The notes: a model not told the origin generated them from the letters alone. A stretch of DNA of 64,000 nt from Prevotella sp. (GCA_017475005.1 JAFVGI010000027.1:1-64000), one strand, 5' to 3'; counted from the stretch's first letter, positions 23,863 through 32,730 are shown. Translations and numbers: made by a program.

Positions 23863-26214
23863 ATGAAACTCAGATATTATATTCTCGCAGCTATCATGCT
23901 GACAGGTTTTGCTGGTAATGTTATGGCACAGAGAGACATTACGAGTCAATATATCACCAACGCCACACTTGCCAATGGCACGTCGGGTTGGACTGTAAAC
24001 AACTTTAATGATCCACGACAAGGTATCAACACCGTGGGTTATGCATCAGAAGCATACGCAGGATGGAGCAACTTGGACGTAACCTCATACTCGCTTAAGC
24101 AAAATATCACTCTTCCTAAGGGAAGTTACCGCCTTGTGAACTACTCTTTCTTCCGCCAAGGCCTAAGATACAATTCTAACTCTAGCAAGTCTTTGGCTTA
24201 TTTAAAAGCCGGCAATAAGAAAGTTGCCATAAAAACACTTGGTAGCATCAGCGGAATTCCCACCGATGGAGACAACGGAGGGTATGCCGATACGCAGGCA
24301 GAAGGAGCAAACTGCTTCGACTCTAAGATGTACCGCAACGTTGTAGAATTCGACATCGATGCTGATAACACTACCATTGAAATTGGTCTTGAGGGTACCT
24401 TCGACCTGAAGCAGTCGTGGTGTATTGCAGGTATGTTCGAACTGTTTGACCTGAACGATGCTGCTTCTGTCAGTTCACCTACAGACGTGACTTATGCCAT
24501 CACCAATCCAGGATTCGAATATCGTAACCTTACAGGATGGACTGCCAATGGCATAGTATATCAAAATAACAATTGGGGCAACAAAGTAGGCATAGGCTTT
24601 GTTGAGAGATGGAACGGAAAAGCCGGCCTGCCCAATTCCTCGCTCACACAGCAGCTAACAGGCTTACCTAATGGACTCTACGAACTGTCGGTTTATGGTC
24701 ACAACATAAACCAGAACAAAGGAGACGCCCCCTCTGCAGGCTTCTTCCTCACCGCAGGCACAGCGCAGACAGAGATTGGTGCTTACGGAGAGTACAAGGT
24801 GCGTGCTACCGTCACTGATGGTTCCCTAAAGATTGGTCTGAAACTTGATGGTTGCACAGGCAACTGGATTGCAGCAGACCGATTCTCCCTGTTATTTTAT
24901 GGCGACCCTGACGCTGCACTCAGAGACCTGCTGGCAGGTTACATTACCGAAGCAGAAGACCTTCTTGCAAGCAGTGATGCCACTTTGCTTAGCACATCCC
25001 AGAAAGCAACTCTGCAACAGGCTATCGATAATGCTAAAGCAGCCACAACCGACAACCTCAGCGAGAATGTTGATGCCATTTATGATGCCATACAGACTGC
25101 ACACCAACAGATACAGGAAGTAAAAGACATTCGCGTGCAGATGATTGCTGCTTTAGAGCGTTTTGAGAATGACTACAACCTCGCTGACGGCACTGATTAC
25201 CGTCGTTCTACGATGAGTGCTGCGGCATGGACAGACTTGCTTAGTGCAGTAAATGACGTGACTACTGCTCTCGATAATGTTTCGCTCATTTCTGAATATG
25301 CTGCTCGCAAAGATGCTCTCTTGGCCCAGATGGATGCTACCGATGCTTCCCTGCGTCTCTTCAAGAGCTACAAGGCTATGGTAGCTGGTACAAAGGAATT
25401 CAATATCGCTGAGGGTACGACATACGATGCCAGTGGATATATGGATACCGACGCTACCCAACAGACCGCCATTGATGCTCTCAACACCGCATTTGGCAAG
25501 TATGCCTACTCTCAAGAAGGTGACTTTAGTGCCGGAGCATTCCTTGGTGAGAACCTTGACTTCAGTGCTGCAGAAGGTGCTGCACTCAATACCGATAACA
25601 ATAATAACATCCATGAAGTTACCGGATGGGATGTATCGTATGCCGATGCTGATACCTGGGCTGTACTGCAGACCCACCAGTCTGCCAACGACAACAAGCT
25701 CTATATGCGTAAGAACTGGGGAGATGCATCAACAACGATGACTGTTACGAAGCAGAAAATGCTGCCAGTGGGCAAGTACCGTCTCTCCCTGTATTGGAAC
25801 AGTGATATGGCAAACATGGCAAACCTTTCGCAGTTTAAGGTTGGTGAAAATGTTACTACTATCGGCAAAAACACTGATGCGACACTTACCTATGACTTCG
25901 AGATAACTGGCGGAGCTCAGCCCTTCGACCTCGTAATTGGATTCAAGAGAAATGGCACAGGAAACTCTCCCGCCCAGATTATAGTAGATGATATAGTGCT
26001 GACATACAGCCATCCTTTCTTGCGGGGAGATGCGAACGGTGACAACAAAATTGATATGTCTGACGTGACATCCATAGTAAACCATATCCTCGGAACTCCT
26101 TCCGGCACATTTAACGCCGAGGCTGCAGATGCCAACGGCGACGGCAAGATAGGCATGCCTGACGTGATGTTCATAGTAAACAAGATTCTCAACGGAAAAT
26201 TCCCGGATAAGTGA
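23863..26214 (+). CDS. Exported multi-domain CBM-like protein with C-terminal dockerin-like module
   Basis: A 783-residue exported protein (signal peptide 1-22, VMA-Q). Three galactose-binding-like beta-sandwich regions can be seen: about 25-195, 205-345 (ITNPGFEYRNLTGWTANG) and 550-715 (LGENLDFS...VTGWDVSY). A helical FIVAR-like segment (about 350-545, repeated IDNAKAA and LLSAVNDVTTAL patterns) lies between the second and third. Residues 722-783 form a dockerin type I-like module with two calcium-loop repeats (GDANGDNKIDMSDV and ADANGDGKIGMPDV). No catalytic residues are evident, so a substrate-binding or scaffolding role is inferred. The next gene's ATG lies 8 bp after its stop. Confidence 0.78.
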   Translation: MKLRYYILAAIMLTGFAGNVMAQRDITSQYITNATLANGTSGWTVNNFNDPRQGINTVGYASEAYAGWSNLDVTSYSLKQNITLPKGSYRLVNYSFFRQGLRYNSNSSKSLAYLKAGNKKVAIKTLGSISGIPTDGDNGGYADTQAEGANCFDSKMYRNVVEFDIDADNTTIEIGLEGTFDLKQSWCIAGMFELFDLNDAASVSSPTDVTYAITNPGFEYRNLTGWTANGIVYQNNNWGNKVGIGFVERWNGKAGLPNSSLTQQLTGLPNGLYELSVYGHNINQNKGDAPSAGFFLTAGTAQTEIGAYGEYKVRATVTDGSLKIGLKLDGCTGNWIAADRFSLLFYGDPDAALRDLLAGYITEAEDLLASSDATLLSTSQKATLQQAIDNAKAATTDNLSENVDAIYDAIQTAHQQIQEVKDIRVQMIAALERFENDYNLADGTDYRRSTMSAAAWTDLLSAVNDVTTALDNVSLISEYAARKDALLAQMDATDASLRLFKSYKAMVAGTKEFNIAEGTTYDASGYMDTDATQQTAIDALNTAFGKYAYSQEGDFSAGAFLGENLDFSAAEGAALNTDNNNNIHEVTGWDVSYADADTWAVLQTHQSANDNKLYMRKNWGDASTTMTVTKQKMLPVGKYRLSLYWNSDMANMANLSQFKVGENVTTIGKNTDATLTYDFEITGGAQPFDLVIGFKRNGTGNSPAQIIVDDIVLTYSHPFLRGDANGDNKIDMSDVTSIVNHILGTPSGTFNAEAADANGDGKIGMPDVMFIVNKILNGKFPDK

Positions 26215-26222
26215 TAGAGCAA

Positions 26223-28805
26223 ATGAAAAGATTTTTGAATTTAATAGTAGTAGTTTTAGCATTGCTGGCGACTGCAATGCCGGGACATGCTATAAACTAC
26301 TCTATCTATCTCACGACATCAAATGGATTTAGTCAGGTGAAATCTGCAAAAGATATCATCGGAGGCGACGATTACTGCTACATCCTTACTTCTTCAGAGC
26401 AACCTGACCTCATTGTTGGTGTCGGTCCATACGAAGTGAAGCCCGACTGGGCAAGCGAGGACACAAAAGCCCTTCACTACAGGACTGTCAGTTCCAATCC
26501 TATGTATGACCTGTCCAACTTCTTCACCATAGAAAAGAGCGGAGATTATATCGGGTTGCGGAATGTGATGTATAGTTCCAGTTTCTTCCAGACACACGAC
26601 AATGCTGGTTTCATGTATGTACTCACATATACTGAGCCGACATTAACTGACTGGTGCTACCTCACCCCAACGTACCAGAATGGCTACTGGCTATTCGAAA
26701 GCGGTAAGTACCCGATATCATCCGGCAACTGGGCTTGCGGATACCTCGGTCCTTGGAATAAGGTAGTCAAGACTGGCGAGCCATTGGCACTCAACCGCAG
26801 GAACACCACTGATGACGAGGCGGGGCACTACCGTCTGTATCGCATTAACAAGAAGGCGCTCTTCGATAAGCACAACCAATTATGGAAAAGCGTAAAAGCA
26901 TCTTCACCTGTTGACCTCTCCGGCCTCATCACCAATCCATCGTTTGAGACTGGCGACGAGACAGGATGGACTCTGAGCGGTAAAGACCCAAACGGCAACG
27001 ACGAATTCAAGGTCCGCGACTACAGCATGTCCGATATGCAGGGCACATATCTGATGAACGCCTCCCAATGGTGGGCTCCGTCACTCAGCGTCAGCCAGAC
27101 AGTAACGGGTATCCCCAGCGGCATGTACGAACTGTCGGGAGTCGTAGCAGCATTGGCTGGAAGATATGTCACCTTCTCAGGCAACAACATCACTACGACG
27201 AAAAGCGGACAGGGTGAGGTCACGGGCATAAAAGTCACAAACAACCTAAACATTACCAATGGCAAGCTGCACATCTCTGCAGGCAGTACCAGCCAATGGT
27301 GGGTGACAGGTCATGCTAGTGAGACGCAGACATTCTTCAGGCTCGACAATGTGCAACTAAAGTGCAAGGCTCTATTCCTCGATGGTTATGCTATTCCCCT
27401 GCCTAATAACAGGACCACAAAGCTGATGCCCGGACAGTGGTATTACTACGAAACGGGCATAAAGGCTGACTACCACCTCTCCGGCACCGTCAGCAAAATC
27501 ATCTACAGCGCCGACGGCTACAAGACCCTGTCGGAGATAACTACTGCGGCTGCCGAGAAGCAGATGACGCTGCAGCGGGGACGCACATATTTCCAGACTA
27601 CGTCCGACAACGCTACCCTTTGCCTCACGCCATGCCGTGAGATACAACAGGGTACGTTCACGGCTGTGGCCCTTAACGTTGACGGCCTGCCCAAGGAACT
27701 TGATTTCGGGATATTTGGAAAGATTGATCTGAACCCTGACGGCCCGGGAAGTGACGGCACGAGGAAGATAAGCCGTTACCTCTCTTCAAAGAACTACGAC
27801 TTCATCGGCTGCTCTGAAGACTTCAATTATAACGGCTCGCTGATGGAGTCGCTGAACGACCGGTATTGGTGTGGCACAATCCGCAAGACCCTCAGCGTGG
27901 ATGGTCTCAACTATTGGGACCTGATTCAGGGAAAGGTTCACGTTGATACCGACGGTCTTAACCTGATATGGAAGTTCAGTAACATCTCTGCCAACAACGA
28001 GAGCTGGACGGGCTGGTGGGACACCGAATCGACCGACGGCAACCAGTATGTGAACAAGGGCTACCGCCACTATGACGTGCAGCTCAACGGCGGCCCGACC
28101 ATCGACGTCTTCATCCTCCACATGGATGCCGGCGACACCAATGCCACATGGTCACGCGAGTCGCAGTGGCGTCAGCTCTCTGATGCCGTCAACGCCTCCG
28201 ATGCCACACGTCCGAAGCTCATCATCGGCGATACCAACAGCCGCTGGACACGTGAGGACATCAAGAGCAACTTCATGGACCGCCTCAATGACAACCTTAC
28301 CATGAGCGACGTATGGGTGGAGATGTACCGCAACGGCATCTATCCTACCGTCGGCACAGACCATCTGACCGACCAGAGCGACCCGACGAACTTCTCGAAC
28401 TACGAGGTTGTTGACAAGATTATCTATATCAACACCAAGACCGACAACAACGCACTGCTGATACCGCAAAGTTTCCGCATCGAGCAGGACTACACCTACG
28501 GCAACATTGACGGTACCGACGACACCACGCCTCTCGGCGACCACCGTCCCGTAGTGGTGGCCTTCCAATACTTCGGCCTCGGCGACGTCCTTCCATACGT
28601 GGAGCCCATCCTTCGCGGCGATGCTAACGATGACGGCGAGATAGACATGCAAGACGTTACACTCATCGTGAACTACATCCTTGGCACTCCCGCCGAAACA
28701 TTCAATGCCGAGGCAGCAGACGCCAATGGCGATGGCAAGATAAGTATGCCTGACGTGATGTACATAGTGAACTACTTGCTCAACGGCAAGTTCCCTGACG
28801 AATAA
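26223..28805 (+). CDS. Exported endonuclease/exonuclease/phosphatase-fold enzyme with C-terminal dockerin-like module
   Basis: An 860-residue exported enzyme; signal peptide 1-23 (MPGHA-INY). Residues about 25-230 are an unassigned beta-rich region, and 230-390 is a CBM-like sandwich (LITNPSFETGDETGW). The EEP domain follows, with motifs ALNVDGLP, SEDF, LHMDAGDTN, IIGDTNSRW and GDHRPVV, a good fit to the DNase I/sphingomyelinase/inositol-phosphatase superfamily. The last 62 residues are a dockerin-like module nearly identical to that of the preceding gene. ATG at 26223 is preferred over an in-frame GTG at 26211 that overlaps the upstream stop. Candidate substrates are sphingomyelin, phosphoinositides, nucleic acid or phosphoglycans; the sequence alone does not decide. 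Confidence 0.85.
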   Translation: MKRFLNLIVVVLALLATAMPGHAINYSIYLTTSNGFSQVKSAKDIIGGDDYCYILTSSEQPDLIVGVGPYEVKPDWASEDTKALHYRTVSSNPMYDLSNFFTIEKSGDYIGLRNVMYSSSFFQTHDNAGFMYVLTYTEPTLTDWCYLTPTYQNGYWLFESGKYPISSGNWACGYLGPWNKVVKTGEPLALNRRNTTDDEAGHYRLYRINKKALFDKHNQLWKSVKASSPVDLSGLITNPSFETGDETGWTLSGKDPNGNDEFKVRDYSMSDMQGTYLMNASQWWAPSLSVSQTVTGIPSGMYELSGVVAALAGRYVTFSGNNITTTKSGQGEVTGIKVTNNLNITNGKLHISAGSTSQWWVTGHASETQTFFRLDNVQLKCKALFLDGYAIPLPNNRTTKLMPGQWYYYETGIKADYHLSGTVSKIIYSADGYKTLSEITTAAAEKQMTLQRGRTYFQTTSDNATLCLTPCREIQQGTFTAVALNVDGLPKELDFGIFGKIDLNPDGPGSDGTRKISRYLSSKNYDFIGCSEDFNYNGSLMESLNDRYWCGTIRKTLSVDGLNYWDLIQGKVHVDTDGLNLIWKFSNISANNESWTGWWDTESTDGNQYVNKGYRHYDVQLNGGPTIDVFILHMDAGDTNATWSRESQWRQLSDAVNASDATRPKLIIGDTNSRWTREDIKSNFMDRLNDNLTMSDVWVEMYRNGIYPTVGTDHLTDQSDPTNFSNYEVVDKIIYINTKTDNNALLIPQSFRIEQDYTYGNIDGTDDTTPLGDHRPVVVAFQYFGLGDVLPYVEPILRGDANDDGEIDMQDVTLIVNYILGTPAETFNAEAADANGDGKISMPDVMYIVNYLLNGKFPDE

Positions 28806-28841
28806 GTAAGCCTTTTGTGGCTGTTTGCCTTATATTTATAT

Positions 28842-28889
28842 AAAAAGGAGAAAAAAATGAGTTTCGCACTTAACTTTTTCTCCTTTTTT
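28842..28889 (+). terminator. Terminator of the secreted phosphoesterase operon
   Basis: AAAAAGGAGAAAAA (28842-28855) is the exact reverse complement of TTTTTCTCCTTTTT (28875-28888). The intervening loop is 19 nt. The T-rich right arm provides a termination tract before the sigma factor gene. Confidence 0.75.
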
Positions 28890-28907
28890 GCGTATTATAT
28901 GTAGAAG

Positions 28908-29411
28908 ATGTCTCCAAAAGAGTTTGAAAATATTGTTCCGGCACTGAGGCCTTTGATGGTTAAGGTGGGACGCGATTTCTTCGGCAACGATGCGGATGCT
29001 GACGATGTTGCGCAGGAGGGACTCATACGCCTCTGGAGATATTGCGAACGGCTCGATACACGACGTAACATGGAGGCTCTGGCCGTTAAGGTGGCAAAAA
29101 ACATCTGCGTGGAGATATACAGAAGAAGGAACACCATGACGGTCACACTGCAAAGCGGAATGGAAGGCGATGAAACCTACGCCGGTGCCGATGCCGACAT
29201 TGAGGCCGGCGAGACACAACAGAAGATTGACGAGGCGATGGAACGGCTGAGTCCGCGAGAACGGGAACTCTTGAGGAAGAGGCACATCGAAGGCCATACG
29301 GCTGAGGAGATAGCGACAGAGACGGGCATCCCGAAGCCCTCGGTGAAGAGCATGATCTCAATGGCAAGAAAGAAACTGATTAAGGAACTTCAAAACAAAC
29401 TGCAAACATGA
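28908..29411 (+). CDS. ECF-type RNA polymerase sigma factor
   Basis: A 167-residue ECF sigma factor. Region 2 spans about 15-85 (DADADDVAQEGLIRLWRYCE). Region 4 spans about 105-165 (LSPRERELLRKRHIEGHTAEEIATETG, then IPKPSVKSMISMARKKLI). Such factors redirect RNA polymerase to a small regulon, usually for envelope functions, and are held inactive by a membrane anti-sigma factor. Its TGA overlaps the ATG of the next gene (ATGA), a typical sigma/anti-sigma arrangement. No consensus promoter is visible directly upstream. Confidence 0.9.
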   Translation: MSPKEFENIVPALRPLMVKVGRDFFGNDADADDVAQEGLIRLWRYCERLDTRRNMEALAVKVAKNICVEIYRRRNTMTVTLQSGMEGDETYAGADADIEAGETQQKIDEAMERLSPRERELLRKRHIEGHTAEEIATETGIPKPSVKSMISMARKKLIKELQNKLQT

Positions 29412-30082
29412 ACAGACAACAACATAACGACTACAATGACGAGGCGCTCTATCAGGAGATAATGGCCGAGCTCGACAGCGGTGCTGCAGAGTACGACCGC
29501 CTGATGGCCAGCGGCGAGGCTCCGGCGATGAAGTCTGCTCTCCTGCCCTCCCATAATAAAAAGGAGACAGGTGCCGTGAAGTGGTATGCTGCTGCCGCTG
29601 CAATTGCCGGACTGCTCATCGTCAGTACCATGATGTTTATTGACAGACAGGACATGGCCAAGCAAACCGCAGTCACCGTTCCCGCCAGAGAGGGAAAGCA
29701 CCTTGCAGAAAAGAAAACCTCCGTACCGCACATGGAGAATACAGACAGCGACATCTACAAACTCACGGCAAGGATGGAAGGAAGGCTGAAGAGTCAGCCG
29801 CAACGGAAGCCGCAGTCCGCAACTGTCCCCACTCCATATATCTATACCGCCATGCTGCCGGAGGTGGAGTTCTGTCCCGAAAGCAACGATGATGTCCGCA
29901 ACAATGCTGTCAGTAACAACAATGTCCGCCTGCCGCAGGTGAGGAAGGAGCGTTCTTTCGCCCTGGTGTGCAACGTCATACTGCCCGACATAACGGCATA
30001 CGCTGATTCCACGATATTCACGAGCGGCACCGAACTGATGGTGGCGTGCGACGAGATAAGCTATAACGACTCAAACTTTTAA
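29408..30082 (+). CDS. Single-pass membrane protein, probable anti-sigma factor
   Basis: A 224-residue protein with an acidic, helical cytoplasmic N-terminus (1-55), one transmembrane helix (about 58-78, YAAAAAIAGLLIVSTMMFI) and a periplasmic C-terminal part (79-224) without recognisable domains. The ATGA overlap with the ECF sigma gene and the N-in topology are what one expects of its cognate anti-sigma factor. No ZAS zinc motif (HxxxCxxC) is present and the N-terminal part is short, so the assignment rests on position and topology. Confidence 0.65.
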   Translation: MNRQQHNDYNDEALYQEIMAELDSGAAEYDRLMASGEAPAMKSALLPSHNKKETGAVKWYAAAAAIAGLLIVSTMMFIDRQDMAKQTAVTVPAREGKHLAEKKTSVPHMENTDSDIYKLTARMEGRLKSQPQRKPQSATVPTPYIYTAMLPEVEFCPESNDDVRNNAVSNNNVRLPQVRKERSFALVCNVILPDITAYADSTIFTSGTELMVACDEISYNDSNF

Positions 30083-30109
30083 CCAACCCCTTTTAAAACG
30101 CATTACACT

Positions 30110-31405
30110 ATGAAAAAGATTTTCCTGACATGGGCCATGTGCCTGTTTATGACTGCGACATTCGCGCAAGTTGTTTCTGTTGAAGCCAAGCCCGTTGACG
30201 TTCCCGAGCAGATGGCGGAATATCCTGGCGGCATCAGCGCCATGATGAATTTCCTGCAGAGGACTCTGAAGTACCCCAAGGACTGTGAGAAGGATGGCAT
30301 CGAAGGGCGAGTGATTCTGAGATTCGTAATCAACGAAGACGGCACCATCGCCAATATTGAGCCTCTGAATTCGCCCGACGAGCGTCTTACCGCCGAGGCC
30401 AAGCGCGTAGTCAGTCTGATGCCTAAATGGACCCCCGCAAAGGACAAGGGCAAGATAGTAAAGATGAGATACAGCCTGCCCATAACCTTCCGTCTGCCCG
30501 ACAAGCATAAGCAGACCCTCGACAAGGATGCATGCGAAGAGCTCTCGCGCCAGATTGCAGGCAAAAAGGATAATCCGCGTGGGCTGTACAGGCTGATGGG
30601 CTTCTCCTACGAAAACGGCACCGCCGACAAGGAGGCGCACATAGAACAGTACAAATACTGCACCGACAGCACTACACTGCAGTTGCAGATACAGAAAGAC
30701 GTGGAGGGAGAGAAGCCGGAGTTCTGGATGACAATACTAAACCAGGACCGCCGTCCGCTGAACTATACCGGCAGGATTGCCGACAAGGACATCAGCATCT
30801 TCGACAGCAGCAGCAAGGGCTTCAAGCTGCGCTGGCACAACAACATCATGAACAACGAATACATGCCCATGGGCCAGTATATCAACGAGCTATATAGTTC
30901 CGACTACAAGATTAGTCCGAAGATACAGCGCGTCATCGACCTGCTGAAGATGAACTATACGCACGGCGGCAACAAATTCTACGGCTGCTGGCACCGCGTA
31001 GGCATACTGACAAAGGTTGACGGCATGGACATGCTGATGCCCGGACATCAGGATATGTACCAGATATTCGACAAGGACGTCTATCTGCACTTCTACGACC
31101 TGGTTCCAAGCCGCATGTATTCCTTCTGCATCATGCGCCCCATAACCTACAAGTCTGACAACCTACTCATACAGCACGGCGGTGAGAGTCGCATAGAATG
31201 GGTGGACGACAACACCTTCCACCTGCTCTTCGACCGTGGCGACGGCACCATAGTAACAGAACTGTGGAAGCGCTCCGGACTGCCAGAGAATTATCAACAG
31301 GCTTTCGGCACCGACGTACCGGTGTATAAAGTCCCCGCAAACCCGCTGCCGAATTATTTCGGGATGTCCACACCTTCGTCACCCCTACGAGGTGTTAGTA
31401 AATAA
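30110..31405 (+). CDS. Exported TonB-C-terminal-domain protein with a lipocalin/DUF4488-like region
   Basis: A 431-residue exported protein (signal 1-19, TFA-Q). Residues about 35-130 match the TonB C-terminal fold (AEYPGGISAMMNFLQRTLKY, GRVILRFVINEDGTI, EAKRVVSLMPKWTPA). There is no N-terminal membrane anchor, so it is not a conventional energy-transducing TonB. The C-terminal part (about 310-410) begins GGNKFYGCWHRVGIL and resembles the DUF4488-like protein encoded at 32731. It lies 27 bp after the anti-sigma candidate and is probably in the same operon. Its downstream terminator is a near copy of the one after the DUF4488 gene, so the two segments look related by duplication. Confidence 0.75.
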   Translation: MKKIFLTWAMCLFMTATFAQVVSVEAKPVDVPEQMAEYPGGISAMMNFLQRTLKYPKDCEKDGIEGRVILRFVINEDGTIANIEPLNSPDERLTAEAKRVVSLMPKWTPAKDKGKIVKMRYSLPITFRLPDKHKQTLDKDACEELSRQIAGKKDNPRGLYRLMGFSYENGTADKEAHIEQYKYCTDSTTLQLQIQKDVEGEKPEFWMTILNQDRRPLNYTGRIADKDISIFDSSSKGFKLRWHNNIMNNEYMPMGQYINELYSSDYKISPKIQRVIDLLKMNYTHGGNKFYGCWHRVGILTKVDGMDMLMPGHQDMYQIFDKDVYLHFYDLVPSRMYSFCIMRPITYKSDNLLIQHGGESRIEWVDDNTFHLLFDRGDGTIVTELWKRSGLPENYQQAFGTDVPVYKVPANPLPNYFGMSTPSSPLRGVSK

Positions 31406-31430
31406 AGGTTAATCATAGGTAAGTGTGCAC

Positions 31431-31474
31431 CCCCTCTCGTTGAAGTCTGAGAAGATAGCAATGAGAGGGATTTT
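31431..31474 (+). terminator. Terminator, copy 1 of a duplicated element
   Basis: CCCTCTCGTTG (31432-31442) pairs with CAATGAGAGGG (31459-31469), including one G-U pair, followed by ATTTTCTT. The stem, the loop AAGTCTGAGAAGATAG and the preceding GTGCACC are nearly identical to the element at 33255-33304. Confidence 0.75.
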
Positions 31475-31482
31475 CTTGTGGT

Positions 31483-31499
31483 TGCAAACAAAATGCAAA
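31483..31499 (+). repeat. TGCAAA boxes, 2 copies 11 bp apart
   Basis: TGCAAA at 31483 and 31494. The second box starts exactly 15 bp before the TTG of the promoter at 31509, the same spacing as the four-box array at 32597-32635. They are likely binding sites for a shared regulator. Confidence 0.7.
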
Positions 31500-31508
31500 C
31501 TGTTTATC

Positions 31509-31539
31509 TTGCCGTACTGATGATTTTTATGTACTTTTG
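31509..31539 (+). promoter_or_regulatory. Promoter of the membrane HTH regulator gene
   Basis: TTG at 31509-31511, then 20 bp, then TACTTTTG at 31532-31539. The leader to the ATG at 31559 is about 14 nt. It is preceded by two phased TGCAAA boxes. Confidence 0.75.
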
Positions 31540-31558
31540 CAATGCTAAAACGACAGAT

Positions 31559-32590
31559 ATGGAGCGAATACTTATAATGATTATGACCGGGATGTTGCTG
31601 CTCTCCACGTGCAGCGACAAGAAGAGTGAGGAAACTTATTTCTTGCAAGGTGCATGGGTTCTGCGGCATGTGGAGTATCCTATCGGGAGAGAATATGACT
31701 ATCCGCAGGAAGGTATGACTTTCTGCCGCGTCTATGACCGCGACAGCACTATGTACGAATGCCGTATGTCTGAGACGGCGACGGGACTGATAATAATGCC
31801 GTGCATGAAGGCTGACATCATGCTTGCCGACCATGGCGACCGTCTGCTGTATCTGGAGGGCGACAACCCACGGCCGCTGACAGTCACAAATGATTCCATC
31901 ATCGTAATACAGCGCAACGGCGTGCTATTTACATGGAAGCGAGCCAAGGACATTGAGGAACAGTGGAGCAGCGACATCTGCGAAATAGTCAGTGCCGACC
32001 TTAAAGGCAATGGGGACGGCGACGGCAGCCTGCACCATTATATGCTCTCGGCAAGGGAACAAGAGCAGGAGAATGTGATACAAGGGTTTATATGGTTCTC
32101 TGTAGTCATTATAATAATGGTGTTTGCCATAGCCCACATTGCCGTCAGCAACCGCAGGGAGAAGCGACGACTTATGCTACAGCTGAAACAGATTCAGGAA
32201 GTGCAGGAGAACCGTCCGCAGGTGATAAGGCAGGCTATGGAAACGGTGGAAGGAGAATTTCTTGCCTCCGACGACTACCAGTCGCTGCTGCGACGCATTG
32301 CCTCGGGGCAGCGGCTGAAGGAAGAGGAATGGGATGGCATAGAATCGCTGACAAGGCGTGTTTGGCCGGGATTCAGCAGCCAGTTGCGCTCACTTTACCC
32401 GATGTCGGAACTGGAATATCAGGTCAGCATGCTCATCCGTCTCCGCATCCCGCCTACGGACATCGCCGCCGTATTGGTGCGCGAGGCAAGCACTATCAGC
32501 ACTGTGCGCAGCAGGCTATATAAAAAGGTGTTCGGCAAGAAAGGCGGTGCCAAGGAGTGGGACGAATTCGTCCTTTCCATCGGCATCTGA
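31559..32590 (+). CDS. Membrane-spanning regulator: exported N-terminal domain, one TM helix, cytoplasmic LuxR-type HTH
   Basis: A 343-residue protein. The N-terminus has a signal-like segment ending LLSTC (C18), a possible lipobox. A lipocalin-like beta-rich region (about 25-130) starts FLQGAWVLRHVE. One transmembrane helix lies at about 173-196 (FIWFSVVIIIMVFAIAHIAV), followed by a coiled coil (200-222). The C-terminus (about 268-335; LYPMSELEYQVSMLIRLRI, then STISTVRSRLYKKVFGKK) matches the LuxR-like HTH seen at the end of Bacteroidetes membrane regulators. It would carry an extracytoplasmic signal to DNA in one polypeptide. ATG at 31559 lies just after the promoter; an upstream in-frame ATG at 31478 precedes it and is excluded. 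Confidence 0.75.
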   Translation: MERILIMIMTGMLLLSTCSDKKSEETYFLQGAWVLRHVEYPIGREYDYPQEGMTFCRVYDRDSTMYECRMSETATGLIIMPCMKADIMLADHGDRLLYLEGDNPRPLTVTNDSIIVIQRNGVLFTWKRAKDIEEQWSSDICEIVSADLKGNGDGDGSLHHYMLSAREQEQENVIQGFIWFSVVIIIMVFAIAHIAVSNRREKRRLMLQLKQIQEVQENRPQVIRQAMETVEGEFLASDDYQSLLRRIASGQRLKEEEWDGIESLTRRVWPGFSSQLRSLYPMSELEYQVSMLIRLRIPPTDIAAVLVREASTISTVRSRLYKKVFGKKGGAKEWDEFVLSIGI

Positions 32591-32596
32591 TCTTGC

Positions 32597-32635
32597 TGCA
32601 AACAAATTGCAAAGCCCGTGCAAAAAAGATGCAAA
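32597..32635 (+). repeat. TGCAAA boxes, 4 copies with exact 11-bp period
   Basis: TGCAAA begins at 32597, 32608, 32619 and 32630. A fifth, imperfect TGCAAG (32646) overlaps the -33 region. The array starts 6 bp after the regulator stop codon and ends just before the promoter of the DUF4488-like gene. One-turn spacing places every box on the same DNA face. Confidence 0.8.
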
Positions 32636-32644
32636 ACGGAAATG

Positions 32645-32675
32645 TTGCAAGGACCGGAGAAAGCCCGTACCTTTG
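32645..32675 (+). promoter_or_regulatory. Promoter of the DUF4488-like gene
   Basis: TTG at 32645-32647, 20 bp, then TACCTTTG at 32668-32675. The leader is about 50 nt and contains AACCTAAAG just before the ATG at 32731. Confidence 0.8.
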
Positions 32676-32730
32676 CACCGGGCAAACTGCCCAAAGTAGT
32701 CTAATCAAAAAATTTTAAAAACCTAAAGTT

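Noticed and set aside
30110-31405. Classical TonB energy transducer
   Set aside because: It has a cleavable signal peptide instead of an N-terminal membrane anchor and Pro-rich spacer, and carries an extra C-terminal domain.
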